NCBI GenBank assembly: GCA_963765295.1
Contig: CAVXVO010000005.1
Span: 1,116,001 to 1,180,000, forward strand
Direction: 5' to 3'
Length of the DNA stretch: 64,000 nt
From: PALSA-612 sp963765295
Lineage (GTDB): Bacteria > Actinomycetota > Thermoleophilia > Gaiellales > Gaiellaceae
This document shows positions 33,128 to 42,146 of this stretch, piece after piece. Position 1 is the first letter of the stretch. The number at the start of each line of letters is the position of its first letter. A model generated the notes under the pieces. The model ran no database searches and was not told where the DNA came from. It saw only the letters and a list, made by a program, of their open reading frames with translations. The position numbers and the translations under genes were made by a program.

Positions 33128-35074
33128 GTGCGCCGTCCATTCGCTCTCCTGCTCGTCGCCGGCGCCTTCGCGGTCGCGGTCCCGACCGGCCTCGCGGTAG
33201 CGGCCGACACGCCCTCCCCGGAGCAGCAACTCGCGGACAAGTACGCGCCGGTCGTCGCGCTCAAGAAGCAGGACAAGGCCTGCGACTCGAACGGCGAGCC
33301 CTACCGACCGGTGCCGGCGGACGTCGTGCTCGGTCGCGCCGACGTCAAGCTCGTGGACAGCCACGGCAAGCTGCTCGAGGCCGCGCCGACGGCAGCCGAC
33401 CTGTTCAGCCGCCGCAGCTACGACGTCTACCTCGACTTCCCCGGCTCCCCGTTGAGCCCGGGTTGCAGCTACGAGAAGTGGGCGCGGAAGATCAGCGCCG
33501 GCAAGCAGACGACGGCCTACGCGCACGTCGTCGCCGAGCCGGGCAAGCCCGGGAAGCTCGCGCTCCAGTACTGGCTCTACTACCCGTTCAACGACTGGAA
33601 CAACAAGCACGAGTCGGACTGGGAGATGATCCAGCTGATGTTCGACGCCTCCTCGGCGTCGGACGCCTTGAAGCGAAGGCCGACCGAGGTCGGGTTCTCC
33701 CAGCACGACGGCGCCGAGCGGGCGAACTGGGACGACGACAAGCTCGCCAGGCGCGGGACGCATCCGATCGTCTACCCGGGCCGCGGCTCGCACGCGAACT
33801 ACTTCGCGTCGAGGCTCTGGCTCGGCCACAGCGCCCAGGAGGGCTTCGGCTGCGACGACACGCGCGGCCCCTCGGCCATGCTCCAGACGCACGCCGTCCT
33901 CCTTCCGGACCGACCGGCCTCGGCCACGGCGCCGTTCGCCTGGCTTGCCTACAACGGCCACTGGGGGCAGCAGGAGAACGGCCCGAACACGGGCCCGGAC
34001 GGGCCGAACGTCAAGACGCAGTGGACGAAGCCCGTGAGCTGGTCGGACGACACGTGGCGGGCGAGCAGCACCGCCGTGCCGCTCGAGAGCACGTTCGGCC
34101 CGAGCACGACCGACTTCTTCTGCGGCGCGGTCGAGAAGGGCTCGGAGATCTACCTCCGCTTCCTGCGGACGCCGTGGGCCGTGCTGGCGTTCTTCGTCCT
34201 GATCGCCCTGCTCGTCGCCTGGCTGACCCGGCGGACTCGCTGGTCGCCGCTCCTCGACGAGCCGCTCGAACAGGCCCGGACGGGCGGGCAGATCTACCGG
34301 ACTGCGCGGCTGATCTACTCGCGCCACCTGCGGATGTTCCTCGGGATCGGGCTCGCGTTCATCCCGCTCGGCATCGCCGGCGCGCTGATCCAGAAGGCGT
34401 TCTTCGACCTCACCGGCGTCGGGACGTTCGTCTCCGAAACGCGAACGGACCCGATCGTCAGCGGCATCGTCGCGCTCGTGTTCGGCCAGCTGTCGACGAT
34501 CACCGGCAGCGTCCTCGTCACCGCCGTGGTCGCACTCGCGCTCTCACACGTGGACGAGGACGGTCGTCCGAACGCGCTCCGCGCCTACCGGGCCGTCGTC
34601 CCGCATCTGGGCTCGCTCGCCTGGGCCTGGACGCGCGTCATCGCGATCTCCTTGCTGCTCACCATCTCGGTTATCGGAATCCCGGTCGCCGTCGTCTACC
34701 TCGTGCGCAAGGCGGTGCTGACGCAGGCGTGCGTGGTCGAGCACCTCTCCGCCACGCATGCGCTGCGGCGAAGCTCCAAGCTCGTCGGGCGGCGCGTGCC
34801 GCGCGTGCTCGCGATCACCGGCCTGGTCAACGTCTCAGCCTTCCTCGCCGGCCCGATCGTGGGCGTCCTCTTCCTCTTCCTGACCAAGAGCTCACTGTCA
34901 TTCGTGAACGGAATCAGCTCGCTCGTCTACGTCGTCGTGATGCCGTACGCCGGCATCGCGATCGCGCTGCTCTTCTTCGACCTCCGCTGCCGGGAGGCGG
35001 GCGAGGAGCCCGTCCTCAGCCCGACGGCTCCGGCGGCGCCTGCCGTACCCGCCGCTCCCACAGCGTCGCATTGA
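33128..35074 (+). CDS. Vps62-like domain plus multi-pass membrane protein
   Basis: A 648-residue protein from GTG 33128. A signal peptide (RRPFALLLVAGAFAVAVPTG) leads to an external domain of about 300 residues with QYWLYYPFNDWNNKHESDWE, GRGSHANYFASRLWLG and AYNGHWGQQENGPN, resembling Vps62-related proteins. A membrane segment at about 350 is followed by a cytosolic linker and about six membrane segments similar to glycerophosphodiester phosphodiesterase-type membrane domains (YSRHLRMFLGIGLAFIPLGI). The combination is unusual and the function is unknown. The C-terminal Ala/Pro tail overlaps the 3' end of the convergent BrkB gene by 59 bases. Confidence 0.75.
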   Translation: MRRPFALLLVAGAFAVAVPTGLAVAADTPSPEQQLADKYAPVVALKKQDKACDSNGEPYRPVPADVVLGRADVKLVDSHGKLLEAAPTAADLFSRRSYDVYLDFPGSPLSPGCSYEKWARKISAGKQTTAYAHVVAEPGKPGKLALQYWLYYPFNDWNNKHESDWEMIQLMFDASSASDALKRRPTEVGFSQHDGAERANWDDDKLARRGTHPIVYPGRGSHANYFASRLWLGHSAQEGFGCDDTRGPSAMLQTHAVLLPDRPASATAPFAWLAYNGHWGQQENGPNTGPDGPNVKTQWTKPVSWSDDTWRASSTAVPLESTFGPSTTDFFCGAVEKGSEIYLRFLRTPWAVLAFFVLIALLVAWLTRRTRWSPLLDEPLEQARTGGQIYRTARLIYSRHLRMFLGIGLAFIPLGIAGALIQKAFFDLTGVGTFVSETRTDPIVSGIVALVFGQLSTITGSVLVTAVVALALSHVDEDGRPNALRAYRAVVPHLGSLAWAWTRVIAISLLLTISVIGIPVAVVYLVRKAVLTQACVVEHLSATHALRRSSKLVGRRVPRVLAITGLVNVSAFLAGPIVGVLFLFLTKSSLSFVNGISSLVYVVVMPYAGIAIALLFFDLRCREAGEEPVLSPTAPAAPAVPAAPTASH

Positions 35075-35969
35075 GGATCGCCGCGCCCACGATCAGCCTG
35101 CTGAAGAAGAACAGCCCGAGCAGCAGCACCGCCGCGACTCCGAGCGCGCCGTAGGTTCCCTGCTTGGCGACCGAGTACGGGGCGATGAAGTACTCGGCGA
35201 CGATATGGATCACCTCCATGCCGAGCCCGAACAGCAGGGCGCCCGGCACGAGCGCCTTCCAGGGAGCGCCCCGGTGCGGCAGGCGCATCGAGATGACCAG
35301 CCAGACGCCGGCGTAGGGCAGGGTCATCACGATCGTCACGAGCGCGCCGACGACCCCGGAGGTATGCGTGCCGACTGCGGTTGCGGCTCCGAAGGCGAGG
35401 AACAGGGCGAGGAGGAGGCCGAGAAGCTTGGCCGACGCCGAGATCGTCGGCTTGGGCACGGCCGAGCGGAGGTCGTGCCAGATGATCCTGTGCGAGCCGA
35501 TCAACACGCGAAGCACGCTCCGCGTCACGTAGAGCAGGAGCGGGATCCCGATCGCGAGGGCGTACCAGCGGTTCGAGCTCTTGGCGGCGCCCGCGATCGA
35601 GTTGGTGACGAGGCCGAGGAGACCGACCTGGCGCGCCGCTTGCTCGGGCGACTCCGAAGCCCCGTCGGCAGCGATTCCGAGGCCTGCGACCGCCACCAGG
35701 CCGAGAGGGAGAAGCCAGATGAACAGTCGGTAGGCGAGGGCACCGGCGATGATGCCGCCCGCGACCTCGTCGTCGCGATCGACCATCTCGAAGACCGCGT
35801 CGACGGAGGCGTGCCGGCTCCGCTCCGCCTGTGCCCGCTCGGCGGCGCGGTGCCCGCGCTCCTGCATCGCCGCGACCCAGAGCCGCGTCCGCCGGACCCG
35901 CGAGCGGGGCTCGTCGGCGTCGCCCTGATGCGTCTCGTCGTCTGGTTCCACAGAGTCTCGATCCCGCAT
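35016..35969 (-). CDS. YihY/BrkB-family membrane protein
   Basis: A 317-residue protein with about six membrane segments. Family markers are GGIIAGALAYRLFIWLLPLG near residue 75, then GSHRIIWHD, MTLPYAGVWLVISMRLPH and KALVPGALLFGLGMEVIHI near the C-terminus. It was once called ribonuclease BN, which is no longer accepted; members are transporters or membrane proteins of uncertain role. ATG 35967-35969 gives a charged cytosolic N-terminus of about 65 residues. Confidence 0.85.
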   Translation of the reverse strand: MRDRDSVEPDDETHQGDADEPRSRVRRTRLWVAAMQERGHRAAERAQAERSRHASVDAVFEMVDRDDEVAGGIIAGALAYRLFIWLLPLGLVAVAGLGIAADGASESPEQAARQVGLLGLVTNSIAGAAKSSNRWYALAIGIPLLLYVTRSVLRVLIGSHRIIWHDLRSAVPKPTISASAKLLGLLLALFLAFGAATAVGTHTSGVVGALVTIVMTLPYAGVWLVISMRLPHRGAPWKALVPGALLFGLGMEVIHIVAEYFIAPYSVAKQGTYGALGVAAVLLLGLFFFSRLIVGAAILNATLWERRVRQAPPEPSG

Positions 35970-36030
35970 CGGGATCGTACGGCCCCTCGAGGCCTGGCGA
36001 GCCGCCGCGTCGCCCGTGTAGCGTCGTCCT

Positions 36031-37134
36031 GTGGACGCCGTCGACAACCCCGAGCCGATCGAGGACGAGCTCGTCCAGCAGGAGCTGGCACGCGCCCAGA
36101 AGAAGAAGCGCACGGGCCGGACGAGGATCGTCATGATCGTCGTCTCGGTCGTCATCATCGGCGTCGTCTTCGCGTACCTGCTGCCGAAGATCGCCGACTA
36201 CGCGCAGGTCTGGGACGTCGTCAAGGGCCTCTCGTGGGAGTGGGTCGTCGCCCTGATCGCGGTCACGATCGTCAACGTCCTCAGCAACGCGCCTCCGTGG
36301 ATGGCCGCGCTGCCGGGGCTGGGCTTCCTGCACGCGCTGCGCGTCACGTCGGCGTCCTCGGCCCTCTCGCTGGTGGCACCGGGAGGCACGGCCGTGGCCA
36401 TGGCCACGCAGTTCGGGATGCTCAAGAGCTGGGGGCTCGAGGGACGCCCGGTCGGCCTTGCCGTCGCGGTGACGAACATCTGGGGGCAGCTCGTCACGTA
36501 CGGCTTCCCCGTGCTCGGAGTCGCGGCGCTCACCGCCGAGGGCGGCCGCAACACGACGCTCGACTGGGTGGCGCTCATCGGCCTCGGCGTCTTCATCGCG
36601 ATCGTCGCCGGCTTCGCCGTCGGCCTCTCGAGCAAGCGGCTCGCGAAGAAGGTCGGCGACAAGGCCGCGCGGATCGTGACCTGGTTCAAGGAGCTGATCC
36701 ACCGGCGCCCCGTCCGGTGGTCGGGCGAGGAGTTCGTCCGCTTTCGCGCGGAGGCGATCGTGCTCCTGCGGCGGCGCTGGCACTGGCTGACCGTCGCCGT
36801 GCTCGCGAGCCAGCTCGCCGTCTTCATCGTCCTCGTCATGACGCTGCGGGCCGTCGGCGTCGGCCCGTCGGAGATCAGCATCGTCGAGGCGTTCGCCGCC
36901 TGGTCGCTGATCCGCGCGCTGGGCTCGATCCCGATCACACCCGGCGGCTTCGGGATCGAGGAGCTCGCGCTCACGGGCGCGCTCGTCGGCTTCGGGGCCA
37001 GCAATACAGAGGCGGTCGCGGTCACGCTGATCTACCGCTTCCTGACCGTCGTCCCCACGCTCGCGGTCGGGCTCGTGGCGGCCGCGACCTACCGGCTCGG
37101 CAAGCCGAAGGCAGCCCCGGCGCCCGCCGGTTAG
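36031..37134 (+). CDS. LPG-synthase-TM/flippase-like membrane protein
   Basis: A 367-residue multi-pass protein, third of its family in this region. An acidic N-terminus, then basic QKKKRTGRTR, then about eight membrane segments with SALSLVAPGGTAVAMATQFG and SLIRALGSIPITPGGFGIEE, the two conserved motifs. GTG 36031 fits. The next gene starts ten bases after the stop, so the pair is likely co-transcribed. Function by family: movement of lipid-linked molecules or regulation of a glycosyltransferase. Confidence 0.85.
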   Translation: MDAVDNPEPIEDELVQQELARAQKKKRTGRTRIVMIVVSVVIIGVVFAYLLPKIADYAQVWDVVKGLSWEWVVALIAVTIVNVLSNAPPWMAALPGLGFLHALRVTSASSALSLVAPGGTAVAMATQFGMLKSWGLEGRPVGLAVAVTNIWGQLVTYGFPVLGVAALTAEGGRNTTLDWVALIGLGVFIAIVAGFAVGLSSKRLAKKVGDKAARIVTWFKELIHRRPVRWSGEEFVRFRAEAIVLLRRRWHWLTVAVLASQLAVFIVLVMTLRAVGVGPSEISIVEAFAAWSLIRALGSIPITPGGFGIEELALTGALVGFGASNTEAVAVTLIYRFLTVVPTLAVGLVAAATYRLGKPKAAPAPAG

Positions 37135-37144
37135 CCTAAGCAGC

Positions 37145-38191
37145 GTGACGAGCGATCAGGTCGTCGAGGCCGAGCCGGGCGCGAGCCCGCCGCTCGACGT
37201 CGGCGACGACGAGGACGGCGACACCATCTTCGAGGCGCCGGCGCTGCTCAAGATCCTCTGGGCCGACCCGCAGAACATGTCGGAGCACCTGGCCCTCTGG
37301 TCGCTCAAGTACTTCGGCCCTCGTGCGGCGACCGCCGCCGCCAAGCTCCGAAGCTCCCATCCCGAGGCATCGGTCGAGGAGCTCGAGCAAAAGGCGGTCG
37401 AGCACCAGACCCGCGTCAGCATGACCGAGGGAGCGTTCGTCGGCGGACCGTTCATCGTCCTCATTCCCGTCGCGTTCTGCGCCTCGCTCCTCGCCCAGGC
37501 CCAGATGGCGTTCGAGGTCGCTGCGATCCACGGCTACGCGCCCACCGACGAGATGCGGGCCGCCGACCTGCTCGTTCTCCAGGGCGCCTACGGCACGACG
37601 GAGGATGCCGGCGCCGCGCTCGACGCGCTGACGCGGGAGCCTCGACCGAGCGGGCACAAACGCCTGCCGCGCGGCTCGCGCTGGAACATGATCAAGAAGA
37701 TGGCCTACCTGCTCGGCGTGATCGGATCCTCGGAGGACCCGAAGCCGAGCACGTTCGTCAGGGTCCTTCGCTGGATCTGGCTGGGGGTGACGCTGGTGGG
37801 CGGGCTCGTGCTGCCGCTTCTCTGGGTGCCGTACATGGCCGTCGCGATGCGCCGCAGCGCACTCCAGATGGGCAAGAGAGCCAGCGCGTTCTACGCTGCG
37901 CGGCAGAGCGATGAGGCCGGCGTCACGGTCGCCCGGGCGGCGCCGACGATCCATGTCGGCATCTCGGCGGGCCTCATTCGCATGGTGCTGCTGATCGTGA
38001 TCCCGATCGTCGTCGCGGTGCTCGCGCTCCTCACCGGCACCGACATCGGCGGCGGCAAGTGGCTCACGGCCTTCTTCGGGCTCCTGCTTTTCTCGATGCT
38101 CCTGACGGTGGCCTACCTCGGCTACCGCTGGCTGCGCCACCGTCACCGGAAGACGGCCCGGCGCGACGCTGCGCCCAGTCCGGCCGCCTAG
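37145..38191 (+). CDS. Membrane protein of unknown function, EcsC-like stretch
   Basis: A 348-residue protein from GTG 37145, ten bases after the flippase-like gene. The acidic N-terminal 30 residues precede a soluble part (ILWADPQNMSEHLALWSLKY), a hydrophobic segment (GGPFIVLIPVAFCASLLAQA) and the stretch AADLLVLQGAYGTTEDAGAA, which weakly recalls EcsC-family proteins. Four hydrophobic segments form the C-terminal half, followed by a basic tail. The family assignment is tentative. Confidence 0.65.
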   Translation: MTSDQVVEAEPGASPPLDVGDDEDGDTIFEAPALLKILWADPQNMSEHLALWSLKYFGPRAATAAAKLRSSHPEASVEELEQKAVEHQTRVSMTEGAFVGGPFIVLIPVAFCASLLAQAQMAFEVAAIHGYAPTDEMRAADLLVLQGAYGTTEDAGAALDALTREPRPSGHKRLPRGSRWNMIKKMAYLLGVIGSSEDPKPSTFVRVLRWIWLGVTLVGGLVLPLLWVPYMAVAMRRSALQMGKRASAFYAARQSDEAGVTVARAAPTIHVGISAGLIRMVLLIVIPIVVAVLALLTGTDIGGGKWLTAFFGLLLFSMLLTVAYLGYRWLRHRHRKTARRDAAPSPAA

Positions 38192-38192
38192 A

Positions 38193-39680
38193 TCAGCCGG
38201 CGACAGGCGCCGACAGGCTCTCGGCGCGGTGCTGCTCGAACGCGTCCTCGTCCGGAGCCGTGGTCCGCGCTTCGTACTCGGCCATCGTGTACGGCCACTG
38301 CGTGACGATGCGGCCTGTCGGGGAGAAGCCGGCGCGGTAGTACTTGGTGCCGACCGTCTTCAGCACTTCGAGCGAGTCGAGGTGGCTCGCGAGCGCCTCG
38401 TTGTACGCGTCCATGGCCTGACGGCGAACGTCCAGCCAGGCGATGTCGTTGTCGCGCATGTGCTCGAGCTTGCGGACGATGTAGTCGGCCTCGCGCTCGA
38501 GCATGAGCAGGATGCTGCCCTGGTTCGTGTTCGGGCCGTAGAGCATGAACAGGTTCGGGAAGCCGGCGACGGTGATGCCGAGGTAGGCCTGCGCCCCGTC
38601 GCGCCACGCGTCCTCGATCCGGACGCCGCCGCGCCCGATGACGTCGATCACCGACAGGAACCTCGTGGTGTCGTAGCCCGTCGCGAGGACGAGCACGTCC
38701 GCCTTGTGCTCGCGGCCGTCCACCGTCACCACGCCCTCCGTCGTGATCGACGCGATGTCGTCGCTGACGAGCTCGACGTTGTCGCGGTTGAACGTCGGGT
38801 AGAAGTCGTTCGAGAACAGGATGCGCTGCGAGCCGAACGGCACGCGCGGACGGAGCTGCTCGCGCGTCCCGGGATCCTCGACGACGGCCAGGTTCTCGAA
38901 CGCGGCGGCCTCGAGTTCCTTCATGAGGTCGGGCTTGTCGAAGGTGAGCACCGCCTCGGCCCAGTCCAGGTACTCGTTCCGCTTCGCGAGCCCGATCTCC
39001 GGGTTGGCGCGCATCTCCTCGAGCTGCGCTTCCGTGTAGGCGTCGTCCTCCTTCGGCACGATCCAGTTCGCGGTCCGCAAGTAGACGACGAGGCTCGCCG
39101 CGTCCTTCGCGAGCTCCGGGACCGCCTGCGTCGCACTCGCGGCGCACCCGATCACGGCGACATGCTTCCCGCGGACGTCGAGTCCGCCCTCCGGCCAGTT
39201 GCCGGTGTGAACGGCCTGCCCGCCGAAGTCCTCGAGACCGCGGACGTCCGGCCACCGGAGCTGGTTGAACATCCCGAGCCCGCTGATCAGGACGTCCGAG
39301 CTCGTCGTCCAGCCGTCGGTCGTGCTCAGAAGCCACTTCGCCTCGTCCTCTATCCAGCGCGCCTCACGCAGTTCCGAGTTGAAGCGGATGTGCGGCCCGA
39401 GCCCGTACTTGTCGACGCAGTGCTGCATGTACTGCCTGATCTCCGGCTGCCTGGCGCACGTGCGCGTCCAGTCGACCTTCTGCTCGAAGGTGAACGAGTA
39501 GAGAAGCGAGGGCGTGTCGCAACAGAGGCCCGGATAGCGGCCGTTCGCCCACGTTCCGCCGACGCGCGTCGACCGTTCGAGCATGACGAAGTCCTCGAAC
39601 CCGGCCTGCTTGAGCTTGATGCCGGCGCAGATCCCACCCGGACCGGCACCGACGATGGTGATGTGCCGCCTTCCGCCCAC
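38193..39680 (-). CDS. Flavin-containing (Baeyer-Villiger-type) monooxygenase
   Basis: A 495-residue flavoprotein with the FAD-binding GAGPGGICAG at residues 11-20, the NADP-binding GCAASATQ, and the fingerprint FGGQAVHTGNWP, which fits FxGxxxHxxxWP of class B Baeyer-Villiger monooxygenases. It should insert oxygen into ketones or oxidise related substrates using NADPH. The ending LATGYDTTRFL and LYGPNTNQG are also typical. It starts at GTG 39678-39680. A SnoaL-like gene starts 44 bases away on the opposite strand, so they share a short divergent promoter region. Confidence 0.85.
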   Translation of the reverse strand: MGGRRHITIVGAGPGGICAGIKLKQAGFEDFVMLERSTRVGGTWANGRYPGLCCDTPSLLYSFTFEQKVDWTRTCARQPEIRQYMQHCVDKYGLGPHIRFNSELREARWIEDEAKWLLSTTDGWTTSSDVLISGLGMFNQLRWPDVRGLEDFGGQAVHTGNWPEGGLDVRGKHVAVIGCAASATQAVPELAKDAASLVVYLRTANWIVPKEDDAYTEAQLEEMRANPEIGLAKRNEYLDWAEAVLTFDKPDLMKELEAAAFENLAVVEDPGTREQLRPRVPFGSQRILFSNDFYPTFNRDNVELVSDDIASITTEGVVTVDGREHKADVLVLATGYDTTRFLSVIDVIGRGGVRIEDAWRDGAQAYLGITVAGFPNLFMLYGPNTNQGSILLMLEREADYIVRKLEHMRDNDIAWLDVRRQAMDAYNEALASHLDSLEVLKTVGTKYYRAGFSPTGRIVTQWPYTMAEYEARTTAPDEDAFEQHRAESLSAPVAG

Positions 39681-39724
39681 GCGGCGACTCTAACGCCTCC
39701 GCGCCTGTGCTACGACTACGCGGC

Positions 39725-40120
39725 ATGGCGGACGAACTGCGCGACTTCGCCCGGCGCTACACGGAGGCCTGGTGCAGCGGGGACCCGGCGAAGGTGGCCG
39801 AGCACTATTCGTCCCACGGTTCGCTGACGATCAACGGCGGCGAGCCGGCCGTGGGACGAGCCGCGGTGACCGAGGCGGCGCGGTCGTTCATGACCGCCTT
39901 CCCTGACCTGCAGGTGCTGATGGACGACGTGATCGACCGGGACGGCGGCGGCGAGTACCACTGGACCCTCGTCGGCACGAACACCGGTCCGGGCGGAACC
40001 GGCAACAGCGTCCGGATCAGCGGCTACGAGGAATGGACGATCGGAGCCGACGGCCTCATCGCCGAGTCACAGGGCCACTACGACCAGGCCGAGTACGACC
40101 ACCAACTCCAACACCGCTAG
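39725..40120 (+). CDS. SnoaL-like/NTF2-fold protein
   Basis: A 131-residue protein with the SnoaL pattern: FARRYTEAWCSGDPAKVAEH, then FMTAFPDLQVLMDDVIDRDG, YHWTLVGTNTGPGGTG and ISGYEEWTIGADGLIAES. Such proteins are small cyclases, isomerases or binding proteins for polyketide- or steroid-like compounds; the activity cannot be assigned. ATG 39725 is the first residue of the conserved part. Its stop overlaps the stop of the convergent esterase gene. Confidence 0.8.
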   Translation: MADELRDFARRYTEAWCSGDPAKVAEHYSSHGSLTINGGEPAVGRAAVTEAARSFMTAFPDLQVLMDDVIDRDGGGEYHWTLVGTNTGPGGTGNSVRISGYEEWTIGADGLIAESQGHYDQAEYDHQLQHR

Positions 40121-40755
40121 AGCGCCGTCCGCAGCCAGTCCGTCGCAGCGGCGAGAAGGTGCGGATCGATTGCGTGGCCGACCTCCGACTCGTGGTACTC
40201 GACGTCGAGCCCTCCCGAGACGAGCAGCTCCCGCGCGCTGCGCGCGAACTCGACGGCGATGATCGGGTCGTTGCGGCCATGTGCGATGAAGACCGGCAGA
40301 TCCGGGCGGCCGGCCAGGTCCGGTTGCCACCCGTCGACGGTGGGAACGAACCCGGAGAACGCGAGGATGCCGGCAGGAGCCTGCCGGTCGGCTCCGAGTC
40401 CGAGCGCGTAGCTCATCACCGATCCCATGGAGAAGCCCCCGAGGACCGTTCGGCTCGGCGGAATGCCGGTGCGTTCCCACTGCTCGTCGTGGAAGGCCGC
40501 CAGCTCCGCGTAGGCAGCCCCGAACGTGTCCGGGTCCGGGTACCCGACTCTGGGCACGACGTACCAGTGAAAGCCGGGCCAGCCCGGGAGCGCGAGCGGC
40601 GCGCGAGGCGCGACGACGTGCAACCGCCGCTGCGGGTCGAGCGCGTCCGCAAGAGGCAGCAGGTCGTTCTCGTCGGCGCCGCGGCCGTGGTGGAGAACGA
40701 GCAGCCCGTCCGCGAGCTCGGAGGCCGGGACGCGTTCGACGTAGACGAGGCTCAT
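40117..40755 (-). CDS. Phospholipase/carboxylesterase, alpha/beta hydrolase
   Basis: A 212-residue hydrolase of the YpfH/Abhydrolase_2 type. LVLHHGRGADENDLLPLADA forms the oxyanion region, GFSMGS holds the nucleophile serine, HGRNDPI the acid and GHAID the catalytic histidine. It acts on carboxylic esters, perhaps lysophospholipid-type. ATG 40753-40755 is the natural start. The neighbouring monooxygenase makes esters in principle, so a joint pathway is possible but not shown. Confidence 0.85.
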   Translation of the reverse strand: MSLVYVERVPASELADGLLVLHHGRGADENDLLPLADALDPQRRLHVVAPRAPLALPGWPGFHWYVVPRVGYPDPDTFGAAYAELAAFHDEQWERTGIPPSRTVLGGFSMGSVMSYALGLGADRQAPAGILAFSGFVPTVDGWQPDLAGRPDLPVFIAHGRNDPIIAVEFARSARELLVSGGLDVEYHESEVGHAIDPHLLAAATDWLRTAL

Positions 40756-41058
40756 GTGCTGCCATTCTCGCGCCTTCGGACGAGGCGCGACTTCGCCACC
40801 ACCAGGTCCCCACACGTTCACGCGGGCCGCGTCTAGGCTCGGGCCGAGAGACTCCTTCCTACGCCCTCACGAGCTCTCTCGGAGACGAGTGGCCGACCGC
40901 CTCGGAGTGGGGGAGAGCCCGGTCGGCCCCGTCTCATCAGCGGTGCAGCAGGTGGTCGAGGAGCGGCTGCGAACGACAGGGGAGTGGAAGAACGCGCCGG
41001 AAGCTTGAACCATCCGTCGTTTCCGGCGTGCCACCGCCAGGCACGGCAGACTGGGTGC
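40756..41058. other. 303-base intergenic region without a convincing gene
   Basis: A plus-strand frame from 40754 to 41008 has poor composition and no ribosome binding site. I see no clear hairpin or promoter. Confidence 0.5.
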
Positions 41059-41682
41059 GTGCGTTTGCGTACCACTGCTTTCTGGCTTGGTTGCCTTGGT
41101 GTGGCCGGCGTTCTGTACCGGCTGCGATTGCGCCGGCGAGTCCTCTCCTGGGGTGCAACCGCCGGGGAGGCTGCGGCGCGGCTGCCGGGCGACGAGCTGC
41201 TCGAGGAGGCCGACGGCATCGCCACCCGCGCGATCACGATCGAGGCGTCGGCCGACGCGATCTGGCCCTGGCTTGCGCAGATAGGCCCGTCGCCTCGCGG
41301 GGGCGCGTACACCTACGACTGGATCGAGAACCTCCTCGGTCTCGACATGCATAGCGTCGACCGCGTCCTGCCCGAGTTTCAAGACCCCAGGGTCGGCGAC
41401 ACGATCGGCTTCGGCAAAAACCAGATGCGCCTCGAGTTGGTCGAGCCTGGACGCGTGCTCGCGTGGCGCTCCGCGGACGGCAACTGGGTCTGGACGTTCG
41501 TGCTCTCCGAACAGGGCGGAACCACCAGACTGATCAGCCGTAACCGCTTCCGGCTGGCCACACTCACCGCGCGCATCGGGATGCTGCCGATGGAACCGGC
41601 CTCGCTCCTGATGGAGCGGAAGATGCTGGGCGGGATCAAGCAGCGCGCCGAGCGGCTGGCGTCCGCTCGATCCGACCGTTAG
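41059..41682 (+). CDS. SRPBCC-fold membrane-anchored protein
   Basis: A 207-residue protein from GTG 41059. One membrane segment (TAFWLGCLGVAGVLYRLRLR) precedes the START/SRPBCC-like fold: ITIEASADAIWPWLAQIGPS, AYTYDWIENLLGLDMHSVDR, VGDTIGFGKNQMRLELVEPG, WTFVLSEQGGTTRLISRNRF. These hydrophobic-ligand folds occur in lipid transfer or polyketide cyclase proteins. The real ligand is unknown. The stop overlaps the end of the convergent F420-type gene. Confidence 0.75.
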   Translation: MRLRTTAFWLGCLGVAGVLYRLRLRRRVLSWGATAGEAAARLPGDELLEEADGIATRAITIEASADAIWPWLAQIGPSPRGGAYTYDWIENLLGLDMHSVDRVLPEFQDPRVGDTIGFGKNQMRLELVEPGRVLAWRSADGNWVWTFVLSEQGGTTRLISRNRFRLATLTARIGMLPMEPASLLMERKMLGGIKQRAERLASARSDR

Positions 41683-42062
41683 AGCCGAAACACAGGGCGG
41701 TGGGCTGCTTCGGCCTCGAACGTCTCGATCGGCGAGTCGGGGTCCGCGTCGAAGAACGGTCGGGTGACCGCGACCTGCCGGACATATCGGCGAAGGACGG
41801 GTGCTGCCTCGGCCGCACTGACTTCTTCGATCTCGAGTGTCTCGGAACGACGGCCGCGCCTCAGCGTGACCGCTCCGGCCGCGCGTGCGTTTCGTACCCA
41901 GGCGACATCACCGTACGGAGCAACGAGCATGCGCTCGCCGTTCTCGACCAGCGTGACGGGCGTCGAGTAGACGCGGCCGGTCTTACGACCCGCCACTTTG
42001 AGCAGGTAGGTGTGCCGTCCGGCGAAGCCGAGCCGGGCAAGTCGCCTGATGACGACGTTCAC
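41679..42062 (-). CDS. Deazaflavin (F420)-dependent nitroreductase family protein
   Basis: A 127-residue split-barrel protein: LLKVAGRKTGRVYSTPVTLV, then RMLVAPYGDVAWVRNARAAG and VTLRRGRRSETLEIEEV. This is the DDN-like family that uses F420H2 to reduce quinones or nitro compounds, common in actinobacteria. GTG 42060-42062 starts it. With the LLM gene at 48299 it suggests that the host makes coenzyme F420. Confidence 0.85.
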   Translation of the reverse strand: MNVVIRRLARLGFAGRHTYLLKVAGRKTGRVYSTPVTLVENGERMLVAPYGDVAWVRNARAAGAVTLRRGRRSETLEIEEVSAAEAAPVLRRYVRQVAVTRPFFDADPDSPIETFEAEAAHRPVFRL

Positions 42063-42146
42063 GAGGCGCCCGCGCGGGGGTGAGCCGGTAGGTCTGTGCC
42101 GTCGGAATCGCCCCCTACCGGGTCCTGTGGCCCGGCCCTGCAGGGC

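Noticed and set aside
40754..41008. An 84-codon plus-strand frame between the esterase and SRPBCC genes
   Set aside because: It has no ribosome binding site, low-complexity content and no recognisable motif.
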